The notes under the pieces are model-generated. The model was not told the origin of the DNA. It ran no database searches and was given only the letters and a program-made list of their open reading frames with translations. Below are positions 1 through 6,814 of a DNA stretch of 64,000 nucleotides, one piece after another. The position numbers were made by a program, and so were the translations under genes. The stretch comes from an uncultured Roseobacter sp. (GTDB taxonomy: Bacteria > Pseudomonadota > Alphaproteobacteria > Rhodobacterales > Rhodobacteraceae), in contig NZ_CANLKW010000002.1 of the NCBI RefSeq assembly GCF_947491795.1, positions 174,001 to 238,000 of the forward strand. The letters are read 5' to 3'. How positions within the stretch are numbered: the stretch's first letter is position 1; each line of letters opens with the position of its first letter.

Positions 1-648
1 TGCCTGCCGGGCCAGTTCCAGCTGGGCGTTCGCTGCCTCCAGTTCAGGGGCCTTGGAAATCTCGGCTGGCGCGCCGTTCAGAATGGCCTCTGCCTGATCA
101 AGCTCGCCCATGGCGATGTGCGCGCGCACCAGGCCACCATACGCACCTGCATGGTTCGGGTCTTCACCCAGAATCGCCGCAAAGGTCTGGGCCGCATCTG
201 TTGCCGCTCCCTCTCCCAGCATTTCCTCTGCCGCTGCAACGGCTTCATCCAGCTGTTCACCGGGGGCCTCGCCGCCACCTGCCTTGATGACGCGGTCGAC
301 GAATGCTTTGATTTCCGACGGCGGTACTGCACCCTGAAAGCCATCCACAGGCTGACCTTTGTGAAATGCATAAACCGTGGGGATCGACTGGATCTGCAGC
401 TGACCGGCAATCATCTGCGCCTCGTCAACGTTGATCTTGACCATTTTCACCGCGCCTTTGGCCGCGCGTACGGCTTCCTCCAGTTGTGGTCCCAGCGTTT
501 TGCAGGGCCCGCACCAGGGTGCCCAGAAATCCACGATCACCGGAATTGTCTGCGAGGTTTCAACTACATCGGCCATGAAGGTGGCCTCTGTGCTGTCTTT
601 GATCAGGTCATCCGCAGCAGGTGCCGCACCTAGGTTCAGATCCATCAT
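1..648 (-). CDS. Thioredoxin-domain/TPR protein (CnoX/YbbN-like), 3' end cut by window
   Basis: The N-terminal 216 residues are in the window and the stop lies beyond base 1. An ATG at 646-648 (a second ATG follows at once) sits behind GGACGA. Residues about 21-125 form a thioredoxin fold with the active-site motif WCGPC (C46 and C49). The remainder is helical and TPR-like, rich in Ala and Glu, as in CnoX/YbbN chaperedoxins, which protect client proteins from oxidation in the cytoplasm. There is no signal peptide, which argues against a periplasmic thioredoxin. It is followed on the same strand upstream by exonuclease III with about 50 bp between them, so co-transcription is possible. The assignment to the CnoX-like class rests on the domain order only. 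Confidence 0.85.
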   Translation of the reverse strand, partial: MMDLNLGAAPAADDLIKDSTEATFMADVVETSQTIPVIVDFWAPWCGPCKTLGPQLEEAVRAAKGAVKMVKINVDEAQMIAGQLQIQSIPTVYAFHKGQPVDGFQGAVPPSEIKAFVDRVIKAGGGEAPGEQLDEAVAAAEEMLGEGAATDAAQTFAAILGEDPNHAGAYGGLVRAHIAMGELDQAEAILNGAPAEISKAPELEAANAQLELARQA

Positions 649-701
649 GTCGTCCGTCCTGTTCTGTCGCGTCTGCGTTATATGGGAGCGTTACGTCGAA
701 T

Positions 702-1490
702 TCAAAGGTCAAAAGTGGCGAATACCGGTGCGTGATCACTTGGCTTTTCCCAGCCCCGCGCAGACCGCAGAATACGGCTGGAGTGCCCGGCCTGAGCGAT
801 ATCCGACGTGGCCCAGACATGGTCCAGCCTGCGGCCTTTGTCGGCCCCGTCCCAGTCAGCGGCGCGGTAAGACCACCAGCTGTAAAGCCGCCCTTCCGGG
901 ATGTCCTGGCGCGTGATATCCACCCAGCCGCCCGCATCCTGCGTCTGCGCCAGATGCTCAACCTCAATCGGCGTGTGGCTGACAATCTTGAGCAGTTTTT
1001 TGTGATCCCAGACATCGTCTTCGCGTGGCGCAATGTTCAGATCGCCGACCAGGATCGATTTTTCAGGTTTTTCGCGGTGAAACCAGTCACGCATGTCGGT
1101 CAGGTAGTCGAGTTTCTGGCCGAACTTCTCATTGATTGCCCGGTCAGGCTTGTCGCCTCCGGCAGGCACGTAGAAATTGTGGATCGTCACGCCATTGTCC
1201 AGCTGCCCGGCGATGTGACGCGCATGCCCAAGCGCGGCAAAGTCCTCGGACCCTGCTTCGCGGAGGGGCAGTTTGGACAGGATTGCGACACCGTTATATC
1301 CCTTTTGGCCACGCGCCACGCAATGCGCGTAACCGGCGGCGGCGAAAGCTTCGAGCGGCATCTTATCTACCGGGCTTTTGCATTCCTGCAGGCACAGGAC
1401 ATCCGGGCCTTGCTCGGCCAGCAGTTTCAGCACCAGATCAGCGCGCAGTCTTACGGAATTGATGTTCCAGGTCGCGAGGGAAAAAGGCAT
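702..1490 (-). CDS. xth: Exodeoxyribonuclease III
   Basis: This 262-residue protein belongs to the ExoIII/AP endonuclease family, which cuts DNA at abasic sites and removes 3' blocks during base excision repair. Family motifs are visible in order: NINSVRLR near the N-terminus, LQECK (metal-binding Glu), GDLNIAP in the middle, RLDHVW and the terminal SDHAP with the catalytic His. I chose the ATG at 1488-1490 because family members start at MPFSLATWN-like sequence and GGAG lies 8 bases upstream; an earlier in-frame start would add 20 atypical residues. Length matches the family. The gene lies downstream of the terminator of the response regulator gene, so it probably has its own promoter between about 1491 and 1620. 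Confidence 0.95.
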   Translation of the reverse strand: MPFSLATWNINSVRLRADLVLKLLAEQGPDVLCLQECKSPVDKMPLEAFAAAGYAHCVARGQKGYNGVAILSKLPLREAGSEDFAALGHARHIAGQLDNGVTIHNFYVPAGGDKPDRAINEKFGQKLDYLTDMRDWFHREKPEKSILVGDLNIAPREDDVWDHKKLLKIVSHTPIEVEHLAQTQDAGGWVDITRQDIPEGRLYSWWSYRAADWDGADKGRRLDHVWATSDIAQAGHSSRILRSARGWEKPSDHAPVFATFDL

Positions 1491-1623
1491 CTGAAGGGCT
1501 CCGGCAAATGAATCTGGAGCACAGTATCCCGACGCGTTCTGCTGCACCATGCCCCGTCTGCGGGTTAACGTCGAAAAAGCAGCAAGCGCCGGGCCTCTCC
1601 CGGGTCACAGGAATCGACCGGAC

Positions 1624-1651
1624 AAAAAAAGACCGGGCATAAAGCCCGGCC
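1624..1651 (-). terminator. Rho-independent terminator of the response regulator gene
   Basis: Read on the minus strand, a six-base CCGGGC stem closes over a TTTAT loop and is followed by a run of seven T. It sits 109 bases after the regulator stop codon and before exonuclease III, so it ends the regulator transcript. Confidence 0.85.
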
Positions 1652-1759
1652 AAGTCCAACAGGGAGGTGCATGTCATAACCCGGACATGCGCGGGATAAC
1701 TTAAGCCTAGAGCATTTTAGTTAACGTTTCATTGACGCACGTCAAAATGTGAACGTGCC
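1652..1759 (-). other. Long 3' untranslated stretch between regulator and terminator
   Basis: About 108 bases separate the regulator stop from its terminator. On the minus strand it contains CACCTCCCT (1661-1669), a CCUCCC-type anti-Shine-Dalgarno motif like those seen in several Rhodobacterales small RNAs, just before the terminator hairpin. An FNR/FixK-like palindrome TTGAC-GCAC-GTCAA lies at 1732-1745, and TTGACG there could serve as a -35 element. No convincing coding sequence is present. A 3'-derived small RNA is possible, but this is inference only. Confidence 0.3.
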
Positions 1760-2446
1760 CTATGCCATTAACCTGTAACCACCGGATTCGGTCACAAGAA
1801 GGCGCGCATTGGACGGATCTGGTTCAATTTTCTGGCGAAGACGGTAAATATGCGTCTCAAGCGTGTGCGTCGTGACACCCGCATTGTATCCCCAGACCTC
1901 ATGCAAAAGAACGTCCCGTGCGACGACGCCGTCGGTGGAACGGTAAAGAAACTTGAGAATATTGGTTTCTTTTTCCGTCAGACGAACTTTTTTGTCGTCC
2001 TCGGTGATCAGCATCTTCATCGAAGGTTTGAACGTATAATGCCCAAGCTGGAACACAGCATCCTCGGACTGTTCATGCTGTCGCAGCTGTGCCCGGATAC
2101 GCGCCAGAAGCACCGGGAACTTGAATGGCTTGCTGACATAGTCGTTTGCACCGGCGTCGAGACCCAGAATGGTGTCGGCATCACTGTCGTGTCCGGTCAG
2201 CATCAGGATCGGGCTTTTCACACCCTGTTTGCGCATCAGACGGCAAAGTTCGCGACCATCCGTGTCGGGCAGACCCACATCGAGGATAACAAGATCATAA
2301 AGCGCCTCTTTGGCACGCACCATTGCGTCCGCTCCGTTCGCTGCCTCGAAGACATCAAAGTCCTCTGTCATGATCAGCTGTTCGCTGAGCGCTTCACGCA
2401 GATCGTCGTCATCATCGACAAGAAGAATTTTTTTCAGTTGTGCCAT
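1760..2446 (-). CDS. OmpR/PhoB-type response regulator, CenR-like
   Basis: The 228-residue protein has a receiver domain (about 6-118) with the acidic pair DDDDD at 11-15, the phosphoacceptor Asp56 in LVILDVGLPD, Thr in MLTGHD and Lys in VSKPF, followed by a winged-helix DNA-binding domain (about 130-228) ending in ESGGYRLM. AGGGAGAG stands in front of the ATG. The sequence looks most like the CenR group of alphaproteobacteria, an essential envelope regulator in Caulobacter and Rhodobacter, but I identify it only by recall of the family; another OmpR-type regulator cannot be excluded. No histidine kinase gene is adjacent, so it is an orphan here. Its transcript ends at a strong terminator. 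Confidence 0.85.
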   Translation of the reverse strand: MAQLKKILLVDDDDDLREALSEQLIMTEDFDVFEAANGADAMVRAKEALYDLVILDVGLPDTDGRELCRLMRKQGVKSPILMLTGHDSDADTILGLDAGANDYVSKPFKFPVLLARIRAQLRQHEQSEDAVFQLGHYTFKPSMKMLITEDDKKVRLTEKETNILKFLYRSTDGVVARDVLLHEVWGYNAGVTTHTLETHIYRLRQKIEPDPSNARLLVTESGGYRLMA

Positions 2447-2607
2447 GGGTCTCTCCCTCGTGTTGAAACAGAAATGTGGTTTTAATTCCTTTCAGACAAG
2501 CGCAGGATGAAATCTCTCACAGCCTCGTGTTACAACGCCGGGTAAATGTTTCAATTCCGGCCCGTTTACCCTAGATCAGCGCCGCAAAAGTCAGGCATTG
2601 TAACATC

Positions 2608-3696
2608 ATGACCATCGCTCCAACGTTGAATGAACGCCTTGCACGTGCCCGTGCCGACCTGCGCATGGGCGTTCCCGTTGTGCTGGATGGCACCCTGCCG
2701 GTGGTCATTATGGCTGCAGAAACCCTGGAACAGGCGCGGCTGGATGACCTTGCCGCACTTGGCCACCGGCCGGTTCTGGCGATTACGGCACGGCGGGCCG
2801 AAACGCTGCGGGCCCGCGCATACGATGGGGACATCGCGCGAATCGAAACGCCCGATGGAGTCAAGACCGTCTGGATTCAGGCGGTGGCAGATCCGGCCGG
2901 CGACCTGATGAACCCTATGAAAGGCCCTCTGGCCAGTGCGCGCACCGGGGACGCAGGCGCGCACCGTGTCGCCGTCCGACTTGTGAAATCGGCACGCTTA
3001 CTGCCCGCGGCCGTGGTGGTTGCTGTGGACAACGCAGCGGAATTTGCATCCATGCACGGTCTGACGCTGTTGCAGACCGAAGCTGTTGCCAGCGCGCTCG
3101 ATATTCGCAGCCCGCTGCACAGTGTCGTCAGCGCCCGATTGCCGCTGGAGGTATCCGAGGCAGGCCGGTTGCATGTTTTTCGCCCGGAAGACGGCGGCGA
3201 AGAACATTATGCGGTCGAAGTCGGACGCCCGGATCGCGGCAAACCGGTCCTGGCGCGTTTGCATTCGGCCTGTTTTACCGGAGATCTGATGGGCTCGCTG
3301 AAATGCGACTGTGGCCCGCAGCTGCGTGCGGCCCTGGCGCAAATGGGTGGAGAAGGCAGCGGTGTACTTCTTTACATGAACCAGGAAGGACGCGGCATCG
3401 GGCTTGCCAACAAGATGCGCGCGTACTCTTTGCAGGATCAGGGGTTCGACACCGTCGAGGCCAACCACCGGCTGGGTTTCGAGGATGATGAGCGGGATTT
3501 CAGGCTGGGCGCTGATATCCTGCGCTCTCTTGGGTTTCAGGCTGTGCGCCTCATGACAAACAACCCGGCCAAGACCAATATGATGCAAAGCTGCGGGCTG
3601 GACGTGACAGAGCGGGTGCCCCTGCATGTCGGACAGAACCGCCACAACCGCGCCTATCTGGAAACGAAACAGCGCAAGTCGGGTCACCTGAAATGA
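2608..3696 (+). CDS. ribA: GTP cyclohydrolase II with alphaproteobacterial N-terminal extension
   Basis: The C-terminal half (about 170-362) is a full GTP cyclohydrolase II, the first step of riboflavin synthesis: HSACFTGD and KCDCG supply the zinc cysteines, MNQEGRGIG and NHRLGF the catalytic and GTP-binding region, and TNNPAK the end of the domain. The first 160 residues do not show the DHBP synthase motifs of RibBA, so this is not a clear bifunctional enzyme. The protein is 362 residues against about 200 for E. coli RibA. Its stop overlaps the next start (ATGA), so translation of the L,D-transpeptidase gene is probably coupled to it. Confidence 0.92.
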   Translation: MTIAPTLNERLARARADLRMGVPVVLDGTLPVVIMAAETLEQARLDDLAALGHRPVLAITARRAETLRARAYDGDIARIETPDGVKTVWIQAVADPAGDLMNPMKGPLASARTGDAGAHRVAVRLVKSARLLPAAVVVAVDNAAEFASMHGLTLLQTEAVASALDIRSPLHSVVSARLPLEVSEAGRLHVFRPEDGGEEHYAVEVGRPDRGKPVLARLHSACFTGDLMGSLKCDCGPQLRAALAQMGGEGSGVLLYMNQEGRGIGLANKMRAYSLQDQGFDTVEANHRLGFEDDERDFRLGADILRSLGFQAVRLMTNNPAKTNMMQSCGLDVTERVPLHVGQNRHNRAYLETKQRKSGHLK

Positions 3697-4196
3697 CGCC
3701 GTTTGACATGGTGCTGACACCGCGCGGCGTTCGGTTCCGGGGCCGGTACTGGCCTTGCAGCATCGGACGTGGCGGCATCTCGGGTCGGAAAAAAGAAGGT
3801 GACGGTGCCACACCGCAAGGCGTGCACCGGATTGTCGGAATGCTTTACCGACCTGACAGATTAGCGCGTCCGACAAACTGGGCCCTGCCCATCGGCCCGC
3901 GTGATCTGTGGTCAGATGACGTAACGCACGAAGACTACAACATGATGGTCCGGGCCCCTTACCCACACAGTCACGAGGCGCTCCGGCGCCCGGACCCGCT
4001 GTATGATCTGATCATTCTGACAGACTGGAACTGGCCCTATGCCGTGAAAGGGCGCGGATCAGCTATATTTATTCATCAACACCGGCGGCCCGGATATCCG
4101 ACCGAAGGCTGCGTTGCTTTTTCCAGAAATAACCTGCACCGGATCGCGCCGCTGATCACCCTGCAAACACGTCTGATCGTGGGCACTGGCGTCTGA
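3693..4196 (+). CDS. L,D-transpeptidase catalytic-domain protein (YkuD family)
   Basis: The 167-residue protein consists of little more than an L,D-transpeptidase catalytic domain. The signature is visible as His128 in FIHQH and the presumed nucleophile Cys140 in TEGCVAF, with Arg/Asn downstream. Family members make 3-3 peptidoglycan crosslinks or attach proteins to the wall. There is no signal peptide or membrane anchor at the N-terminus, unlike the classic periplasmic enzymes; short leaderless members of this type are known in alphaproteobacteria and their site of action is not clear. The start ATG overlaps the ribA stop by four bases, and no other start fits better. Confidence 0.85.
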   Translation: MTPFDMVLTPRGVRFRGRYWPCSIGRGGISGRKKEGDGATPQGVHRIVGMLYRPDRLARPTNWALPIGPRDLWSDDVTHEDYNMMVRAPYPHSHEALRRPDPLYDLIILTDWNWPYAVKGRGSAIFIHQHRRPGYPTEGCVAFSRNNLHRIAPLITLQTRLIVGTGV

Positions 4197-4279
4197 CGAA
4201 ACAACTAACGCGTCACGTAACGCGCGGGAATCTATGATTTCATGGGCCGTTCTGTGAAACGGACTTTTCGCACAGCACC

Positions 4280-4933
4280 TCAGGCAGGGGTTCTTTCACC
4301 AAATATCGCAGAGCCAACGCGCACATGCGTCGCGCCGAGAGCGATAGCGGATTCGAAGTCTCCGCTCATCCCCATGCTGAGGCCGGTCAACCCGTTGCGC
4401 GCTGCGATTTTTGCCAGAAGCGCAAAGTGCAGAGAAGGTTCCTCATCCGCCGGCGGGATACACATCAGACCGCGCACAGGCAGATCCATCCCAAGACAGT
4501 CTTTGACAAAGGCATCCGCATCGCCGGGCAGAACACCCGCCTTTTGTGGTTCCTCGCCGGTATTGACCTGAACAAATAACTCCGGGCACGCGCCGGTTTC
4601 CTGTGCCAGACGCGCACATGTTTTCGCCAGCTTTGGCCGGTCGACAGAATGGATGCTCTGAAAGAGCTCAAAAGCCTGACGGGCTTTGTTCGTCTGCAGG
4701 GGGCCGATCAGATGCAGGTCAATGTCTGTAAAATCCTCACGGAAACCCGGCCATTTGCCAGCGGCCTCCTGCACCCGGTTCTCACCAAAAGATCTGTGAC
4801 CCTTTTCAAGAACGCTCCGAACCCGTTCATCGGGCTGCACCTTGGATACTGCGATCAGATGTACCGACCCTGCGGCACGTCCGGCATTTTCCGTTGCCGC
4901 GTTTATACGCCGCGCAATATCCTCAAGTGCCAT
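4280..4933 (-). CDS. YggS/PROSC-family pyridoxal phosphate homeostasis protein
   Basis: This 217-residue PLP-binding protein has the fold-type III alanine-racemase barrel typical of YggS. Lys31 in AVSKVQP is the PLP-binding lysine, FGENRVQEA and HLIGPLQTNK follow at the expected positions, and SMGMSGDFESAI plus THVRVGSAIFGER close the family signature. These proteins buffer free PLP in the cytoplasm and have no known catalytic reaction. The length is typical. It is convergent with the L,D-transpeptidase gene and stands apart from the porin downstream of whose terminator it starts. Confidence 0.93.
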   Translation of the reverse strand: MALEDIARRINAATENAGRAAGSVHLIAVSKVQPDERVRSVLEKGHRSFGENRVQEAAGKWPGFREDFTDIDLHLIGPLQTNKARQAFELFQSIHSVDRPKLAKTCARLAQETGACPELFVQVNTGEEPQKAGVLPGDADAFVKDCLGMDLPVRGLMCIPPADEEPSLHFALLAKIAARNGLTGLSMGMSGDFESAIALGATHVRVGSAIFGERTPA

Positions 4934-4986
4934 CCGGCGATCTCCCGTGTTTTGACCGTGTTCTGACAGAGATAATTTCCCTGCAC

Positions 4987-5019
4987 AAAAGAAAAGGGGC
5001 GAACCCGAAGGTCCGCCCC
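4987..5019 (-). terminator. Rho-independent terminator of the porin gene
   Basis: On the minus strand GGGGCGGACC pairs with GGTTCGCCCC across a TTCG tetraloop and is followed by TTTTCTTTTG. It begins about 24 bases after the porin stop. Confidence 0.9.
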
Positions 5020-5042
5020 GATATTCAGGTTGTGAGGTCGAC

Positions 5043-5981
5043 TTAGAAGTCGAAGATCACACCCAGGTCAGCAGTTGTGTTACCAGCGTTGTTTTCACCG
5101 ATACCACCGCGCAGGGATACGCCGCCGCCGAGGCTGTGACGGAAGCCAACGCCGTATGCTGTGTCGTCACCGTCGATGCCGTTGTCAGCAACTACGATAC
5201 GCGCTTCTGTTGCCGCGCCAACCGGGATCAGAACGGACGCACCGAAGGCTGTGTCGTCTTTGATGTCTTCGTCAGCGATCAGCAGCGAGAAGCCGATTGT
5301 GCCAACTGTGCCGCCGAAGGAAGCTGCCCAGAAGTCATTGTCGTCGCCGGCTGTTTCTTCGCTACCGAAGGCGATGCCTGCAGAGTAGTTGCCGAAGTTG
5401 TAGCCGAAGCCGACCTGGTACTCGGAGGCGTTTGTGTCAACTGCGTTGTCTGTGTAAGACGCTGCAACTGTGAAGTCGCCTGCAGAGTAACGTGCTTTGA
5501 TGGTCGGAGCAACGCTGCCGCCGCCGCCGAAGCCGGACGCTGGAAGGCCAAAGTCGCTGGACTGCTCGAGGAAGGATGTCAGACCAACACCGTAACCGTA
5601 GTAGTCAACAACGTCGCCGGAGTCGATTACGTCGGATGTGCTGCCAACGTCCAGACGGAAGCCGCCTGCTGTTACGTTGAATTCCGGAGCGGAAACAACG
5701 CCGCCGTTGCCGTTGCCGTATGTGGTGGAGCCAGCAGTTGCTGTGCCATCTTCGTCGGACTGGATACGCAGACGTGCGCCAAACTCAACGCCGCCATCTG
5801 TTTCGGCGGAGCCGACGATGTTCAGGCGGAAACGCTGTTCGATGCGTGTGTCGCTCAGACCAGCAACGTCTGTTTCGGAATAGAACAGGCCGAAGCGGCC
5901 GAAACCGTCGAATGTGACCTCGGCAGCTGCCATGCCGGCAGATGCAACGAGCATCGTGGATGTAAGAAGAACTTTTTTCAT
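5043..5981 (-). CDS. Outer membrane porin (Rhodobacter-type)
   Basis: A 312-residue beta-barrel porin. Residues 1-20 are a clear signal peptide ending in AAA before EVTFDGFGRFGL, which is the usual first strand of general porins. The mature part alternates hydrophobic and polar residues, is rich in Gly, Asp and Thr, is acidic, and ends in Phe (VIFDF), the C-terminal signal for BAM-mediated insertion. It should allow passive diffusion of small solutes across the outer membrane. The gene stands alone between its own promoter and terminator. The opposite strand shows a long open frame that is a codon-bias shadow. Confidence 0.92.
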   Translation of the reverse strand: MKKVLLTSTMLVASAGMAAAEVTFDGFGRFGLFYSETDVAGLSDTRIEQRFRLNIVGSAETDGGVEFGARLRIQSDEDGTATAGSTTYGNGNGGVVSAPEFNVTAGGFRLDVGSTSDVIDSGDVVDYYGYGVGLTSFLEQSSDFGLPASGFGGGGSVAPTIKARYSAGDFTVAASYTDNAVDTNASEYQVGFGYNFGNYSAGIAFGSEETAGDDNDFWAASFGGTVGTIGFSLLIADEDIKDDTAFGASVLIPVGAATEARIVVADNGIDGDDTAYGVGFRHSLGGGVSLRGGIGENNAGNTTADLGVIFDF

Positions 5982-6040
5982 GTCGTTGTCCCTAAGGTTC
6001 AGAAGTTTTCCCAGGCTGCGTGCACCCCGGGTGTGTTGGT

Positions 6041-6069
6041 GTAATGTCCTAAGGCTGGTTCGATCTCAA
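6041..6069 (-). promoter_or_regulatory. Candidate sigma-70 promoter of the porin gene
   Basis: On the minus strand TTGAGA (6069-6064) and CATTAC (6046-6041) are separated by 17 bases, which would give a leader of roughly 50 bases before the porin ATG, whose ribosome site is AGGGA. Judged by eye only. Confidence 0.4.
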
Positions 6070-6225
6070 GCACTGGCCCTGAATGGCCGTCCGTATTCCC
6101 CCAAGGTGGTGCTTTGATGCCACACCAAGATGTGTGGGATCCGTCCACCTGCCGAACCGCCTGCCGCTTGCGGTGTCAGGACTTCTCAAGTAAACGGATC
6201 AAAGGCGAAAAACAGGCAGGTTTAT

Positions 6226-6720
6226 ATGATAACGAACACCTCCGGGAAAAGGATTGCAGCGGCTTTCCTCTGTTTGACACTTGCCGGTTGCGGCGGCTCT
6301 GCAACCCAGAGTTCTTCTGTCACGCCAGGCGGTGCAGCTGCCGATACCAGCGCGCGGGAGCGAAACGAATCTACCGGCACCACCATCTGGGAAGCTTTCC
6401 TGAATGCAGGTGCCGTCGAAACCAGGACCAACGTGAACAAATACCTGTGGTCCGCGTCGCTTGAAGTGCTCGAGTTTCTGCCGGTTCAGTCTGTTGATCC
6501 GTTTACAGGGGTCATTGTAACGGGCTTCGGCACCCCACCCGGCGGCAGCCGCGCCTACCGCGCAACCGTGCTGATTGATGACCCGGCGCTGGAGGCCCGC
6601 TCTCTGAACCTGTCACTGCAGACCCGCAATGGCCCGGCGAGCGCCTCGACAATCCGCGCTGTGGAAGATGCCATTCTGACCCGCGCCCGCCAGATCCGGA
6701 ATGCCGAGGGAAATCTCTGA
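6226..6720 (+). CDS. DUF3576 lipoprotein
   Basis: The 164-residue protein starts with a lipoprotein signal peptide; the lipobox LAGC puts the lipidated cysteine at residue 22, followed by a Ser/Gly-rich linker. The rest (about 60-164) contains NESTGTTIWEAF and NKYLWSASLEVLEFLP, which I recognise as the DUF3576 family of alphaproteobacterial envelope lipoproteins of unknown role. I chose the ATG at 6226 because it places the signal peptide at the N-terminus and AGGCAGG lies upstream; the open frame extends 96 bases further without signal-like sequence. It lies upstream of leuS on the same strand, 94 bp away. Confidence 0.85.
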   Translation: MITNTSGKRIAAAFLCLTLAGCGGSATQSSSVTPGGAAADTSARERNESTGTTIWEAFLNAGAVETRTNVNKYLWSASLEVLEFLPVQSVDPFTGVIVTGFGTPPGGSRAYRATVLIDDPALEARSLNLSLQTRNGPASASTIRAVEDAILTRARQIRNAEGNL

Positions 6721-6756
6721 CAGGCACGACGGTCAGGACACTGAATTTTCTTTCCC

Positions 6757-6790
6757 GCGCCGGGCACCGTTCAAAACCGGGTCCCGGCGC
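6757..6790 (+). repeat. Inverted repeat in the leuS leader
   Basis: GCGCCGGG (6757-6764) and CCCGGCGC (6783-6790) form a perfect 8-bp stem over an 18-base loop, 24 bases before the leuS start. There is no T run, so it is not an intrinsic terminator. A leader hairpin or chance GC-rich repeat are both possible. Confidence 0.4.
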
Positions 6791-6814
6791 TGATACGTTA
6801 AAAAGGACGCAATC

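Noticed and set aside
1491..1677. A minus-strand open frame upstream of exonuclease III that spans the terminator.
   Set aside because: It crosses the regulator terminator and has no family features.
5136..6044. A 302-residue open frame opposite the porin gene.
   Set aside because: Its Cys- and Val-rich sequence mirrors porin codon bias; no ribosome site or family match is visible.
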